Assembly (NCBI GenBank): GCA_964036315.1
Contig: OZ038488.1
Span: 66,667,342-66,731,341, forward strand
Length of the DNA stretch: 64,000 nucleotides
DNA from: Acanthosepion esculentum
Taxonomy: Eukaryota > Mollusca > Cephalopoda > Sepiida > Sepiidae
Direction: 5' to 3'
The position numbers and the translations under genes are program-made. Of this stretch, positions 21,732 to 36,567 are shown piece after piece (position 1 is the first letter of the stretch; every line of letters begins with the position of its first letter). Below the pieces are notes generated by a model. It had not been told where the DNA came from. It saw only the letters and a program-made list of their open reading frames with translations, and searched no databases.

Positions 21732-24700
21732 GTTTGTTTTACTTTAATTTTTTTCTGGCTTTTAGATGTTTTTCTTGTCAAATATTTATTGCAAGCTGAG
21801 TTCATTTTTAAAACTAATTTTTCGCAGAGTCATTACAACTTTTACTGCTAAGTAGCTAAGTCATTAAGTTTTGATATAAATGTAAAAAAAAATCAAAACA
21901 TTAAAAGCCGGCATTCTTTAAATTTTGTTATTGTCATAATTTTTAAGTTTAAAGGAAATTAAAAAGTAGTAAATAATATTTTAAACTTTATAATTACTTT
22001 AAAAACGTCTCGAAGCGCCTTTGTTTTTTGTTCAAAAGGTGAGGGGCAAGTAAATTAGTTTGACTCATTTTTGTTGTTGTTGTTGTTTACTAGCTTTGAA
22101 AAGTAAAATTGGTAATTTTGTTTTATTTTTACTTTTATCTTGAAGCTGAAGTCTTTAGTTTTGTGTAAAAAACAACAACAAAAAAACAACATAAAAAACA
22201 AAAATTGTTTTCCCAGTGCCTTAAAATAATAAATAACTAACGCTAACAAATTTAATTTTGAAAATTTATACACTATAGCTTTTTAATTGAAGTGATGTTG
22301 AAAAGAAAAAGCGTTTTTTTGTTTTGTAAGTTTAGAGACGAATTTCGCTCTTCAAACAAATGTCTGTTTTATTTTTTTAATTAAAATTACATATTATCTC
22401 GTGGAATATTGTATTATTGAATGGGAAAGTTTCTGAAATGTTTTCATTCATAAAAAAAAAAGAAAACTATCAAGAAATATACAAAACACAAATAAATTTT
22501 ATTGATTTTTATTTTAAGACATTTTTAATTTTTAACTGAATATTTATGAAACCTCTTTTCTTTTTCATTTGCTTTTTCCAAAATCTCAAATTAAATATTG
22601 AATTCATTTTTTTTTTTCGCTAAGGAAAATTTTCACTTTGAAAGCATGTGTTTTTTAAAGTTAAAACTCATTAATTAAGTTCGTTTAAGGCTACTCTTCT
22701 TATGTTTAGAAGCAGTTCTGTTAAAATGTAAATAAATCTGTTTTTTTGACATATTTTCACATTAGTAGTCAGTCTTTCCTACTGATAGAGAATTATAGCT
22801 TAGGTGACAGGTCTAAAAATGATAGTGAATATTTAACGTTTAAGATAAATTTATGGTAACTTCTTTACATAATTCTAAAGTTTTATTTAATTTCTTAACA
22901 CAACAGTGACCAAAAACTGGATATTTTGACCTGATTTCAGCAATATTTATTTTTACTATTCACCAAATACAAGGCCCAAGGACCACTTAAAGTAGAGGAT
23001 TGATAAATAAGGTTGTTGTAAGGGTGCATAAGCAGAGCACAAAACGTGTATATTATGAGAATATGTAGGATAGATAACAGTAGACCTTAGACATGAAGAG
23101 GTTAAGTGATTAGGAAAGCATTCTCTTGGAAGTCGGTTCCATTATGTGCGAGCCTGAGCACTAAGTTAATATTAAGAAATATGTATAAACAAGAACTTTT
23201 GTAAAACTCAATGTAATATTGATTTCTTGCTTTAGATATATATGCACAGACATATTTTTTTTTTCAATCTAATGCATTGTTAACAAATTGCTGCCCTAAA
23301 GACTGAAATATGTGATTTGGGCCCTCAGTGAAGCCAAAAAATAGTGATACAAGAACATAACTTTCCTTGAATGTAAGTAAATTGTTGTGACTTACAAGAA
23401 AATTTGATAATGATTCATACTTATTCCAGGCCTTAAAGGCACTGTTTGCTCATTTTATTGAATATAATGTGAAATTAAATGGTGCCAAGTGTCAGTTCTT
23501 TAAACAGGAATTACAATATTTAGGTAACACAGTAAGGAAGGCACAGAATCACTTCAGAGTAAGGTGGATGCTGCTATTCACATGGCTCATCATCCTTCTA
23601 AAGGGTCAGAATTAAAATCTGATATGTTACATTTTGGAGGCCAAAATTTAGAGGGCATTCAAACAGGAAAGTTTTGAAAAATTAGGTGAAAACAGGAAGT
23701 TGGAAGATGATGTTGAATGGGAATACAATCAGTGATCAGATTGGTTTTCTTGTCATTTGTGAAGGTGTGTATTATTGTGAGTTGATTTGGTGAATGGTGA
23801 TTTGGTTTCATGCTCAAATTTTCAATACTCAGAACACAGATGACATGTTTCAACCTTTCCCGGGTGGCTAGAATTAATTTTTCAGATCCTGATATTTGTC
23901 AAATTTGCATTTGGAATTGAATTTAACATTACATTTTCTTACATTATTAATTATCTTCATGTCATGGTTCATGAATCAACCACAGAAATAGTGCATAAAA
24001 TTTTAAAAATGATTTGTGTTGCTGCTTCTGAAGTGCTGGTAAGACAAGCAGGAAGGGAATATGGCTTTGGTGACCACACAGATAAACATGCCCGTGCAAT
24101 TTGATTACATCTGATAAAAGAGGAGTGAGCTGTTTTGCCAACAAATAACCTTGATTCAGAATGTCACCTCTCTGTGTTTGGGGAAAAGAGCACCAGTAGC
24201 TAAGTTTTGTGACAAGAAATTCACAGCAAAAGGAATCCGGAATGATGTAGCTCTGTATCAATCACAGACATTCCACAATGTATCAGCCAAAAGCTTCATT
24301 TCAATTGTTAATCCTTTTAACAACATGGAAAATGAGTGGGTAGCTGACCAGAAAGAACTCCACAAATTGAAAATCATGGAGAAAACTGAAAAAGGAAAGA
24401 AACAATCAAGATACACTCAAAAATGTCTTCAATTTTGCAGAAGTTGGAATGGGACAGCAACCAGTGTTCAAGAGCTTCATGATATTCTGAAGGCAAATCA
24501 TGATAATGTTGAAAAGATTGTTAGTTTCGAGTTGTCATATTACCGCGATAGTCACAAATCAAATATCCTTCAACACCCGAATTTGTTCAGGATCAACATT
24601 AATCATGATGAACAGTTGCTGAATTTGCACTTCTTTCAGGCAATGATCCTATGTCCAAATATGTTACATTGCCTTCTAATAAGGATGCAGAACAGTTTCT

Positions 24701-27700
24701 TCTTTCATTCCAAACCAGTTCTTCCACTGAGGATGATGAGAATGATATTGTGGTTGGGATGAATTATGTCACCTTGGTTACTGAAGATGATATGGTCACA
24801 TGGTACTTAGCAGCTTGAACTGAGAAACATCCTGATGTCACATATACAATGGAATACTTTCATAGACTTCAGAAATTATCTCATTTGAAATGGAAACATC
24901 CCTGCAAAACCAGACAGAGACGTCTTGAAACCTGAATCCACTGTTGTATGTGATATTGATAGCCAATGGGACATTTCCAAGGAATGAACATGACATACAC
25001 ATTGAGAAATCATTTGTACATAAACAAACTGATAGAGGGCTTCTTAAAATAGGAATTCCACTTTGTGATATTGTAACCAAGTTTGCTTAAAGTTGAATTT
25101 TCAATTTTATTGTATTCATAACTTGTTTCTCTTCCTATTTTGGATTTAGCCCTATCCCCAGCCTTTAGTCATATTCTTGTTACCAGTAAGTTCATAAGTT
25201 CAAGTAGTATTTGAATCTTTGATGTTTCGGTGGAACAATATGTTCTGGCTAATATGTCAAGCACAAATGAAATTAGTCAGGCATTTTCATTGTCTTTGAG
25301 TTTTCAGTACACATTGTGTTTTATTTTTGATTGTATATTGGACTGAAATGGGATCTTACCCCAAATCTTTTAGCATAATGAATATCATGGTTCAGTAGTT
25401 GGATGAAGTTAAGAAATTTCTGGGGATTGCTGAGGATTTTAGGCTAGCATTTTCCTAAATGATTTCTAAGTTTACTATAATTTTGGTATTTTCACCCTTA
25501 AAATGCTCATTTTGGACCCTTTTTTTGGCTGTTTTTCAGGGCTGAAGTGATGAAAAACCTCAATCTTTAGTCTTGTATATTTGTGCTATTCATCATAATT
25601 GCACAACAGAAAAACATGATTCTTGTTGACTGACATGAGATGTCTGAGACTATTGAATATTCAGATTTTCAGCAGAATTAATCGTCCAAAATAAGCATGT
25701 TCAGTTTTAAGGGCAGCAGTTTACCAGAGATGCCCCAAATCATTTTTTTCTTCTGATTCTGCTTAATATTATAGAAATCTTCAAAAAGAAATGGGTGCAC
25801 ACCAAATCTGAAGATAGAGGTCACAATTGATATCATACCCACTAACCCTTGATTCATGCGAGTCCAGGTAAAAATAAGTAAACAAAAACTAATGAATATA
25901 AAACAAACAACAATGCATGTTATTAACAAAAGGAGTTACATCTGTACACAATTGAAATAAATGGAAAAGACATTGAAACATAGTTATGAGAATGTGTGTG
26001 ATATTTACTTGTGTGTGATGAGACAGTTCAAAAGTCAACAGAGGACCAAGGAAGCAAATGAGATTTGTCGGCACAATTCTTTATTGATGTCAACTACATC
26101 TGGAAGCAAGAGTTAAAAAGAGGAAGAGAGAATGATTGCTTTTCATAGACTTCAAGAGTGCCCTCTCATGAGTTTTTTGGCAAAAACAAGTGGAGTAACC
26201 CACAGATTCATAACTTCCAAACTGTTTAGAGGTAAACAATTAAGAAATGGTTTATTTACATGTTAAAACTACAAGGATGCAGATGTTTCACTCTTTCTTA
26301 AAAAATATCATTTATGAAGTGCCAAATTTAGCAAAACCATTCTTGCAGATCTTTGCATGTAAATTTACTGAGATTTCTATCTGTTATGATATCTGAACTT
26401 TTTGTTTAATCAGGTTGATATTTTCATGATTCATTTACTTCTAGAAAAGATATCACCTAAAATTTCACTGAAATTGAATATAGATTCCACGGAACCATTA
26501 GACGATTTAATCTAGAATCAGTAAGAGTTATGTAAATTAGTAGAATTATAAGATTTTTTTGTTTGTTTTCTAATTGCAGGTTCTGGAAGATGTCTGTAAG
26601 AAACAAGGATTCATGCCTCCCGAAGACTATTGCTTCATGTGTGTACTGAAATCAATTAAAGATAGATGCGGTTTGTTTAGTTATGTCTGCAACAATAACT
26701 TTTGATAATTATGACAATGTAGTTGAGAATTATATATAATATGATTAGGTTTCATAGAAGAAATGTTGGTAAATAAAAGATTGTTGGAATGAAGAGATTA
26801 AAGAGAAATTAGAAAGCAAGAAAAATAGATGCTGCTTTTGAAAGAATGTGAATACCTGCTATGATATTTGTGGGGAAGTGAATATTGCAGTTTTGTGGGC
26901 CATTCAGCTTTGTATTTTCTTTTTTCCCCCCAACATCCCACTGATAAGAAATAAAACTTTGTTACAGTATATCCGTTTTTTTCAACATGCAATATATAAC
27001 TAATATATATATTTATATAGGGTGGATGAAAAGAAACTCCTTATTTAACCTTGCATTAGTCACCTTGGATTTCCAAAAATTGACACATGCCTCCCACGAC
27101 AACTGAACTACATCATGTGCTGTACATCCTCACTGAGACTGGAGAGTAGTGGTAAGGAGCAAAAGAAACGAAGTTGCCAACTAGGAATTTTGAGTACTTA
27201 AAAATTTGGGGGTAACAAAACACCCATGTGACTAACACAGGGTTAAAATTATTAATAACTTTATTAATTATTGTTTGATTTTTGTCAAACAACATGGTTG
27301 TTCATTATTTTGAACACTGTAACGGTAGTAGAGTACAGTGTTAAAATTCTACTTTTTGCACATTTTCTTCTAATCTGGATGTTGAAGGACAACCACCTCT
27401 GTGGGTATCTACCATAGATCCCATACTCATCAGCTTGGAATAACAATTTCTGATGGTTTTGCCATCTACTGAAGCACGAGGTCCATGAACATTGTGTTAC
27501 AATCTCTGCTCTTGTACCATGGTATGCCGTGCTTCGTAATGGGATGTTAGCTGAGCGCTCTCATGCAATGTCAGTTGTTGTGCCATTCTCTGCTGCACAT
27601 GACACTCTAAAATAAAAACAAATTAGCAATGAAATTCTACCACTTTAGGGATCAAAATATATTTTGTTTCATGCAAATGTAGTGATATTAACAAAAGTTA

Positions 27701-30318
27701 TAAGCATTTTTTTTATAGGGAGTTCCTTTCCACCAACCCTGTATGTATGTATGTATGTATATTATTACACTGTTTTTTTTTTTGTTTGTTTGTTGTTTTT
27801 ACTCCCTCAGCAGTATTTATTTTAAAAATCAATGATTAGAATTTTAATAAAACTCAAACATATGAAAGTGGATTTATACATTAACAAAGATATTAAATAC
27901 TATTTATTAGAATACTTAATTATAAGATTATATAAACCAATATTTATTTACCATTTTACAAAGAAATAAATATGAAAAGAAATTTTTTTTTTATTCATAA
28001 ACTTATAAAAAATGTCTGATCAAGAAAAATTTAAATAGATAATAACAAGTAACTAATTATAAAAAAAAATTTCATTTTCCGGACTTTTCTTTCTGTTGCT
28101 CTTATCACATAAATTCATTAAAATAGGTTGATAGCATCTCTTTCTCTGAACTAAACATTCTTTTAACTTTAGATTTTACAGTGAGACCACAAAGACTCAA
28201 TAATTTGTGTGTATCTCTCTATTCATTGGATGGACAAAGTTTTCCTTGTTTTTAATTACAGAATGTCTGTAATTTTACTGCATATATTGCATTGTTGTTG
28301 GTTTAAATATTTTAACAATTTTGTAATTTTTTAATAAAAAAATTTCTTTTCCAATTTGTTTCTTTCTAAAATGGTAAATAATAAATATTGCATTGTACCT
28401 GGTTCACATATTTTTATAATCTTGTAAACATTGTTGCGGACATGATGGTTAAACATTCTGAAAAATAAATTACAAAAATGAGGATATCAGTCTGAAAATA
28501 TCTGTGGAATCTACCTATCTTTATAACAGTTTAACCGCACTGTAAAAAAAAAAAAAAAAAAATTACTAATATTTAAGTCATTTTACAATTGCGGTAGATA
28601 TGATCTAGAATTTTTATTTATACAGTTACAAGTTGCATGTAAGAAAAAATTCTGCATTTACAATAATTAAAAATAAAAATATCCAAAGAAAACTAACAAG
28701 AAATAAAAAGTTTTAGCAGCCTGAATTCTTTACTTACTTGTGAGATATTCCTTTATGTTAACACTAAACATGTTTACCGCCTATTAATATGAGAATAGAA
28801 TATCTCAATGCCAAGGTCAGACTGCATGATAAATATCAGTAATCTCCTTGTGTGATAGGGTATAGGATAGATTATTTCTGGGGGGTTCGCTTATATTTTT
28901 GCTTATTACAGTCATTTTATATGTTTAAAGAGAACTTACATGCTAATACCCTTGAGAAAGGTATGAATCCTCTTCTTCTCACCCCAGCTATGGGTAAATA
29001 GCAGGACAGACTGGGTTCTAAAGCCTTGGATGGCAACTGGTCTACTGCAGAAAGAAATGGCAACCTACTGAGGGGAAAAAATCTACCTCATCAGTCATGT
29101 ATCGAAAGATATGTGATTGCTTAAGTGTGTATCACACATAACTGACTGATATACTTTAACTATTTTTACAAAGAAGTTGTAAGCAACTTGAACCACCTGA
29201 AATGATATCTTGGGAAAAATTTCTGTCCTGAAGCAGCTGAGATATTTTACCAGTATAACATTACACCTTGAGCTGCTAATTCTGCTCAAACTGCTCCAAA
29301 AATATCGGCCGAATGTTTCACTGTGGGACTTTCTGCATTATTTGTGATGATGTTGTCATATATTATGGCAGAGTATACATGGAGAGGGTTACAGTGGGTT
29401 GAACTTTGAGAGTTGATATTTACAGGTCGGATTGAATGCTAAAGGGTTAAATATATAATCACCACCTTGAAAAAAATTATAACAATAGATAGGGCAACCT
29501 TTTACAAAAATATTCAAAATGGCTGGATATATTCCAGATGGCCCTTGTATAACAGTCTATTTTTATCTGTCACTAATGCTTACATTAATTTCTTGCATCT
29601 CTTCCTGATTTTTCACTGCATAGCATGTAGAATTAGAAGCTAATAGAAATTACACAAAAATTCAGTGTTTTAACTATCAAATTCTATTTTTGTATTTATT
29701 CATAGCTCTGTGAATGGGCTATTACAAATTCTTCTGCGTGGGTGCTAAAATGTAACTTTTCTATTCTCAATATCTCTGAAGTTAATATTTTGCATCAACT
29801 TTTAGTAAAAGATAAATATTCTATATTTGAATTGATATAATATTCACTATATTTGTTCATATATTGTTTATATATTAAATGTATTATGAAGATTTTGTTT
29901 TAGGCTTATTTCCTGTATACTGTCAGATTTTATTATGCAAGTCAATGTTTTCACACAAAAATTGGTATTAACCAACTTGTGTTTGTAAAACTTTCATGAT
30001 TATACTCATATGAGTAATATATTGTGTGAGTTTCATTTTCCTAATATCTCTTCTTATTAAAAATATTGATAATAATTTGTTTTGAAGAGGTCAAATTTTA
30101 TTATACAGACAAATAAACTAAATGCAACAACATAAATAATTATATAAACAATATCCTATATAACCTGAATAAATTATTATTTTACTTGGTAATATTGCCT
30201 CCTTGACTTTCTATGGCCGTCATCAGTTTTTCACTCATTTTGTCTTTTCTATTTTGACTTTAACATGAAGCATTTTTTATTGCCTCTCAGAAATCTTCTT
30301 TGAATATTGTTTTCCAGT

Positions 30319-30375
<57 letters not shown>

Positions 30376-33300
30376 AAATTAAATTTATTATGGAAACATT
30401 GATTTTTTTTTTTGTTTTTTTCCTTCTATAGTAATGTTTGCCCTGTACAAGGCCTGAATCCACTCGCAGTAGAGGGTTACTTTAAGAGGTAGTTTCTACA
30501 GATAAGAGGGGAAGGTAATGGCTAACTCTAGACTTGAATAGGTTAAGATTGTAGTGGTCAGGGAAGCAGGAAGAAGCTGTTTGAGTGGAACTTCTCACTG
30601 AGGAAATGCGGGTGGTTTGCTACAATGTAAATGGCATGGCATATCCTATCCGTGAAGGTTAGACCTGGCAGAACAAAGGAATGTAGTTCATCTGAGCACT
30701 TTCCATTGAAGTAGTGATAGAGCAGTGAGAGGCTTGCTACATCCTGCCTGTGAGAGAGAGTTTGGAGGGTGAAAAATAATTTGTCAATCACAAGGACTCT
30801 GAGATGCTTTTGAACTCTATCAAGACTGGAAAGTGAGGAATGAGCAGCCCCTGCCCAAATATGGCAGCAGTGCACCATTTTCAGTCTGATCTGGCTTTTA
30901 TCAAGTTAGAGTATAGCATGAGGACTTGTGTAATAGAATCTAATATTGTAGATGTGCTTTTAGTATTTGTTGTATCACAAATATATATATATATATATAT
31001 ATATATTAGTCATAAGAGGGAAGGAAAATTTTAATGTATTTGTTTCATAAATTCTATAATTTTATAAAATAGTTTTGAAAAAACAAATGCATAAGAACTA
31101 TGGTTCAAATGTGGGTATAAAGAGATAATACCTTCTTTGACCCAATAGAATATTTGTCAACATATGTGTCTTGAGTTCTGTTTCTCTAGTTTATTTTTGT
31201 TTCTTTATTTTTAAAGGCATGGCCGAAAGCAGCCAGATTTGACTGTTTCCTTAAGGTACTTGGGTCTGCCTAATAATGCCAAATTAGAACTTGTCAAAGC
31301 ACCACAATCACGGAAGGAGTCAGAGGTGTTGATTGCTTTGCAACTGGAAGATGGGACTCGACTGCAAAAGTCTTTTAATCCTCAGGTTGTTCTCTGGGAA
31401 ATCTTGGATATTTGGCAGAAGGAATCAGACAGGTAAGTTTTCAGATAAATTGTTTCTTTTGATTCATTGTTAATAATTTTTGTCTTTACAATGCCTCATC
31501 TTTTTAGATATTTGTCATGTTTGCAAATGTTATTAATTTTTCACTAGCATCTATTTCAGCTTAATTTTAATTGCTGGGAGTAAAGACAAAAGTAGACAAG
31601 AACTAGCTAGTGTCATATGCAATACAGATTTTGCAGATGACATAACATTGGCGTCCAGTACACTAGAGCAAGCACAGCTGCTTCTGAAATGAGTTGAAAA
31701 TGCTACCAAGCAAATTGGACTGTATATTGATCATATGAAAACTGAGTACATGCTGCACAATCAAGAGAAAGCCAGTTTAGTCACTGTTGCAGGTAACACC
31801 TTCAAGAGAGTAGATGACTTTCTGTATCTTGGTTCCTGAGTCAACTCCTGTTGCAAGGATAGTAAATTGTCAGAATTGCAAAAACTAGGATACCACTACA
31901 AAAGATAGAAACGGTACTGAAATCATGTCGACAAGAATGGTAAAGGTCCATCTGTATAGCTCCAGTTCATGGACTCTAATGAAGGTATTGAACAAGAAAC
32001 TTGATAGAGATTGGTGAAAAATGTCAATTGGCAGCAACAAATGACTAACCAAATGCTCTATGGTGACTTGCCAAAACTGACTACTACAATTACTGAGAGG
32101 AGAGTAAGGTTCAGTGAATATTGTTGGAGAACCAAGACTGAAATCATTCACAAATTTTTACTATAGGAACATACACGAGGGGAAACAGTTTTTGTGCATG
32201 GACCTTTTTATTGAGCAACTGATTGAAGATAATAATTTATTAAAGGGTCAACTACAAACTGCAGTCAAAGACTATACGGAGAAGACTGTTCATAGATGCG
32301 ATCAATTCAATGATGCTTAATTGCTTTTTATCAGAACTACTCTGACCATCAGTCTACAGTCATTGGTACAGATTGAAAATAAAGATTACTCTTTTGCATC
32401 CCTTTTGACTTATGAACAGATTTTTCTCTGCTGTCCCACTAGAGGTACAATTACAAAATGGTGCCAGGTGACTGTAAAAAATGCAGCATATGTTTAAATG
32501 CTTAGATATCATCTTCTACTAATTTTAAAAGCACAAGTGGTAGTAGAGTAGCTCTTACAGACAAATGGACTTCTCAAGGCAAAAAAAAATGCTAGTTTCA
32601 GTTTTGCTAAATACAGTCTTTTTTTTATAGATCCTCACTATTTAGTAAAGGTTATAGGGCGTTGGTCTGAGTAGTTGTGAAAAGTAACTCAAATTATAAT
32701 AGGAGGAACACTAGCCAAAATTTAATAATGTGTGCCAATACTTCATCTTAAAAAAAAAAAGTTCAGTATTTTTACTACAAATAATTCTTTTTGTAAGTTT
32801 GTCTTGGATATGACAAACTACATTCGGTAGCAAAGCTTCTGATTGGGAGTGTGGAACCACCTCTTAATAGTTGTTGTTCTCAGGTCCACCCTGACCTGGA
32901 GTGGTAGCACCTGTTAGGGTCCTAGCTATGGGCAAATAGTTAACCCCCAAACTGGGGTCAAACACTACGAAAGTATAAAAATACATTTTATAGCAAAAAT
33001 ACCAGCAATGCATTTTCATAGTAAAAAAATTACCAGTGTTATATTTTTGTAAAGAAAATTACTAATGCTCCCAAGAAAATTAAATTTTGGCATTAAATGA
33101 CCCATAAGGAGTTGATATGCCATTAAACGAACAAACATCTTTCCATAAGTGTTTTAACCATTTAGCATTCAACCTATCCAAGCCAACCCTGTAAATATCA
33201 GCTCACAATGTTCAACCTCACGTAAACTGCCTGATATTTATACTCTGCCATATGACGATGTCATCACAAATAATGGGGGAAGTTTATGCAAACAGTGAAA

Positions 33301-35219
33301 CATTGAGAGCCGATATTTATGAAGTGGGTTTGAATTTGATGAATGCTGAAGAGTTAAAGATATTCTAAGTGAAGTTTTCTGTTTGGGAACACATTTCTTT
33401 CACGGGATGTTAGCAGGCATGTTCCTGGACTGTTGTTTCTTCTTACTCAGTTTCTAGTAGATTATCATTTAAAACCTCTTGACTTAAGTTTAGCATCAAT
33501 ATTTTCTTATAAAGGTATTTTTGTAGACGCGAGTTATTTCTCTGATCCACGTCTGGAGTAGATTGAGAATTTTGAAAGTTTAAAGAAAATTGCAAATGAA
33601 ACAAAAATAAAGAATGACTTGCTGAGAACAAAATGATCTTTATTGAGTGCTTTTTCCCCACTAAGCCATTTTACATAAGACATTCAGTTCTCTTTCCAAC
33701 TAATATTTATTTAAATGCTATACCACAGTGATAAACAAGTAAAGACATGGCTTTTGAGAACAAAGATAAAGACAGTGAAGATGAATAAACTAGTTGATGT
33801 ATAATAGAAACAACAGCATGTCTATGAAATTCAGAGAGAAAAAATTGCAGTGTGCAGCAATATTTTCGTCCAAAAAAGAAAAGAAATATTCCTCTAATTC
33901 AAAATAAGTTTTGACTGTAAATAACCCACAAAGGGTTGATAATCTGTAAAAAAAACAAATCAAATAATCATAGAATTTTTACAAGCAGATGTTTCATGCA
34001 AATTACATATATTAATATTTTTAAAAATCTTCCTGTAGTATTTATCTAAAACAATATATAATAGGTTAAATTTAACTGACTCTAGTTCTTTTCTATATGT
34101 CACGGGTGATCATGACTCTTCACAACTTCCTATTCTTTGTAGACCTTAGTAAGAGTTGTCTTTTTGTTGTCTCTCCCAATCACTGTTCTGTCATCTATTT
34201 ACATATGTTTATTAGGTTGGTTATTTGTCGCTTTCCTCTGTCTCATTTGTCTTCAATTAGTCCTGTGAGTGTCAAATTCTCCAAGCCTTTTTTCCTCATT
34301 ATACTTGAAATTTCAACTATGGTTCTTATCTCTATTTTACAGAATGAATTAAAGTTTCTTATTTTACTACCCATGATAAATTTCATTAAAATCTATTATT
34401 GTATGATGATCACTTTTTGTGAACTGTCTGCTTGATTGTAAAAATATGAACTAAATATTTTTCTAATAAAACTTGGCAATTCTTATGAGTAATGAATAAC
34501 TGGGTACACAGCATAGTACTTTTATACAAGTCTTCAAGAGAAAAAGATATATATATATATATATATATATAACATATCTATGAACACAAAAGAGACCTTA
34601 TACACAACAATTTATCAAATGCATTAGTTATACATAGAAATAAATTCAACCACAACTTTGATCTAAAAAAAATGCCACACTTATTAAAAGAGGAAGTAAC
34701 TTATATAGACTGAAAATTCTTGAATCTTATCAAAATTTAAATCTGCACCCTGTTTTTTTTCCAATATCTCCATTCCTGAAAGAAGTACTACTTTTCCAAG
34801 CCAAGGTACATGACTACAAAAATGTTAAAAACAAAAAATTTAAAAGAAAACTATTAAATTCATAACATCATGCTATTCAAAATATGTAACACATAAATTA
34901 ATCGCAAAATAAAATAATTTAAATACTACTTTGCATATAAAACAAAAATTCAAAAACATCACTTTCATTTATTAGACATAGAATTGTATTATTTTATGTC
35001 CTCCATAACTTGCCTGACTTTTCAGTCAACCTAATGAATATTTATGAGCTAAAAATTTCAGTCAACCTAATGAATATTTATAGCTAAAATTTTGTAAAAC
35101 GTATAACATTTTTGCTCTTGTATATAAATACTTGTTACAAAATAAAATCCTCACTTTTGGCTTGATAAAGCCCCTCAGAAGATGAAACACATCAGCTAAG
35201 TTTTCCTTTTGTCTTTATA

Positions 35220-35277
<58 letters not shown>

Positions 35278-35914
35278 CATTTGAAAAAGCATCCCACCTT
35301 GAATGACTGTAAATATGTATGTTTTTGGTACAATGGGTTAATAATTTACATAAATCCAACATCAAGCTGTTTATTTTTCTAACTGGACTACTATGCATTA
35401 TTAGAATAACTTATAATTTTGAGAAGTCACTATTATACCATGTGTTTGGATAATCAAGCACTTTTATTATTACAACATTGTCTCGAGTCCATTCTACAGC
35501 CTTCTTCAGATGTTATTTTTTTTATGAAAATAGGTGTTTGTAGTAAAGAAATGGTGACAGGTATACTGACTCTGCTCATTCTCACCAAATCATTTAATGC
35601 AGGTGATTCTATATTTTTTTATCAAGGGGGATAACTCTCTAATTCTTCCTCTGCTGATTTGATTTTACTTATTAGCTAGCAATTAAAATGTTTGAAGTAT
35701 GTATGAATTAAAAGAAAATTAAATGAGTGATAAAGTTATTTTTCTTTCTTTTGTGCTACTAGTTCTTTGCAAGAAGCTTTGTCTACAACAGTGGATAGTA
35801 GTTGCCAGCCTCCAAAGCATCCAGTTTGTATTTACATGAGGGAAGAAGTAAGTCAAATAGCATTTTCGTTCTTCAAAATGGTTTCTCTTTTACAACTATA
35901 GCTATATTGCTGTA

Positions 35915-35972
<58 letters not shown>

Positions 35973-36187
35973 GAAAAACGTTTATTCATGAAAGTATGTT
36001 TTGAAAATAATATCCGAAAATGTGCACACACACACACACACACACACAAATATATATATATATATATATATATAGCATTGATCAAGTCCCTCAGAGAACA
36101 ATACACGTAGGTTAAGAACAGTTTTTCCTCTTGTCTTTTTATTCATATTGTTCCTTTACAGATACACTCTCTCTCTGAAAATAATTT

Positions 36188-36221
<34 letters not shown>

Positions 36222-36535
36222 TCATTCACAGACAGACTGTTTTGCTGTATCACAGCTCTTCAGTGTGGCTAGACATCTGATTGATTCAAGCTGGGATCGA
36301 AAAATAATATATACAAATATAAAATTTATCACTTAGCTGATTGATATTATATTCAGCACCTTCATGCTGTAGTATTGTAGATGAATTCTTTTTGTAATTG
36401 TCCAGTCCACTTGTCAGGAAGTTTCAGCAATTGAAAAAATACGTTTTGTCAACTTTGGCATTAAACCCTCGGTTTATATTTAAAACTTTTAGTGTATATT
36501 TTGACTATTTGTGTGTGTGTACACACACACACACC

Positions 36536-36567
<32 letters not shown>

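Larger units (their letters stand above)
21732..26579 (+). other. TUG intron 1
   Basis: About 4.8 kb. It contains a LINE-tail-like repeat at 22966-23160, a gypsy RT scrap at 23428-23640 and an unknown coding relic at 24140-25090. The rest (21840-22960 and 25091-26579) is AT-rich and without recognisable content. Confidence 0.7.
26639..31216 (+). other. TUG intron 2
   Basis: It carries a mariner-like element (27018-27741), a family E repeat (27797-28450), a SINE B fragment (28918-29090), a half MITE (29304-29451), a LINE relic (30430-30880) and TA arrays. A segment at 29540-29830 recurs diverged at 57640-57950. Confidence 0.7.
31433..35762 (+). other. TUG intron 3
   Basis: It holds a LINE RT relic (31590-32323), repeat A (32808-33140), MITE F (33153-33358), an isolated SINE tail (33905-33955) and TA/TG arrays at 34547-34571 and 35219-35273. 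A 30-base segment at 35010-35090 (TTCAGTCAACCTAATGAATA) is present twice in tandem. Stretches 33359-33900 and 33960-34540 hold nothing recognised. Confidence 0.7.

Noticed and set aside
35802..36110. Open frames on both strands with Ile-Tyr or Val-Cys repeats
   Set aside because: They are translations of TA and CA arrays; the same applies at 576-779, 43250-43616 and 55705-56016.
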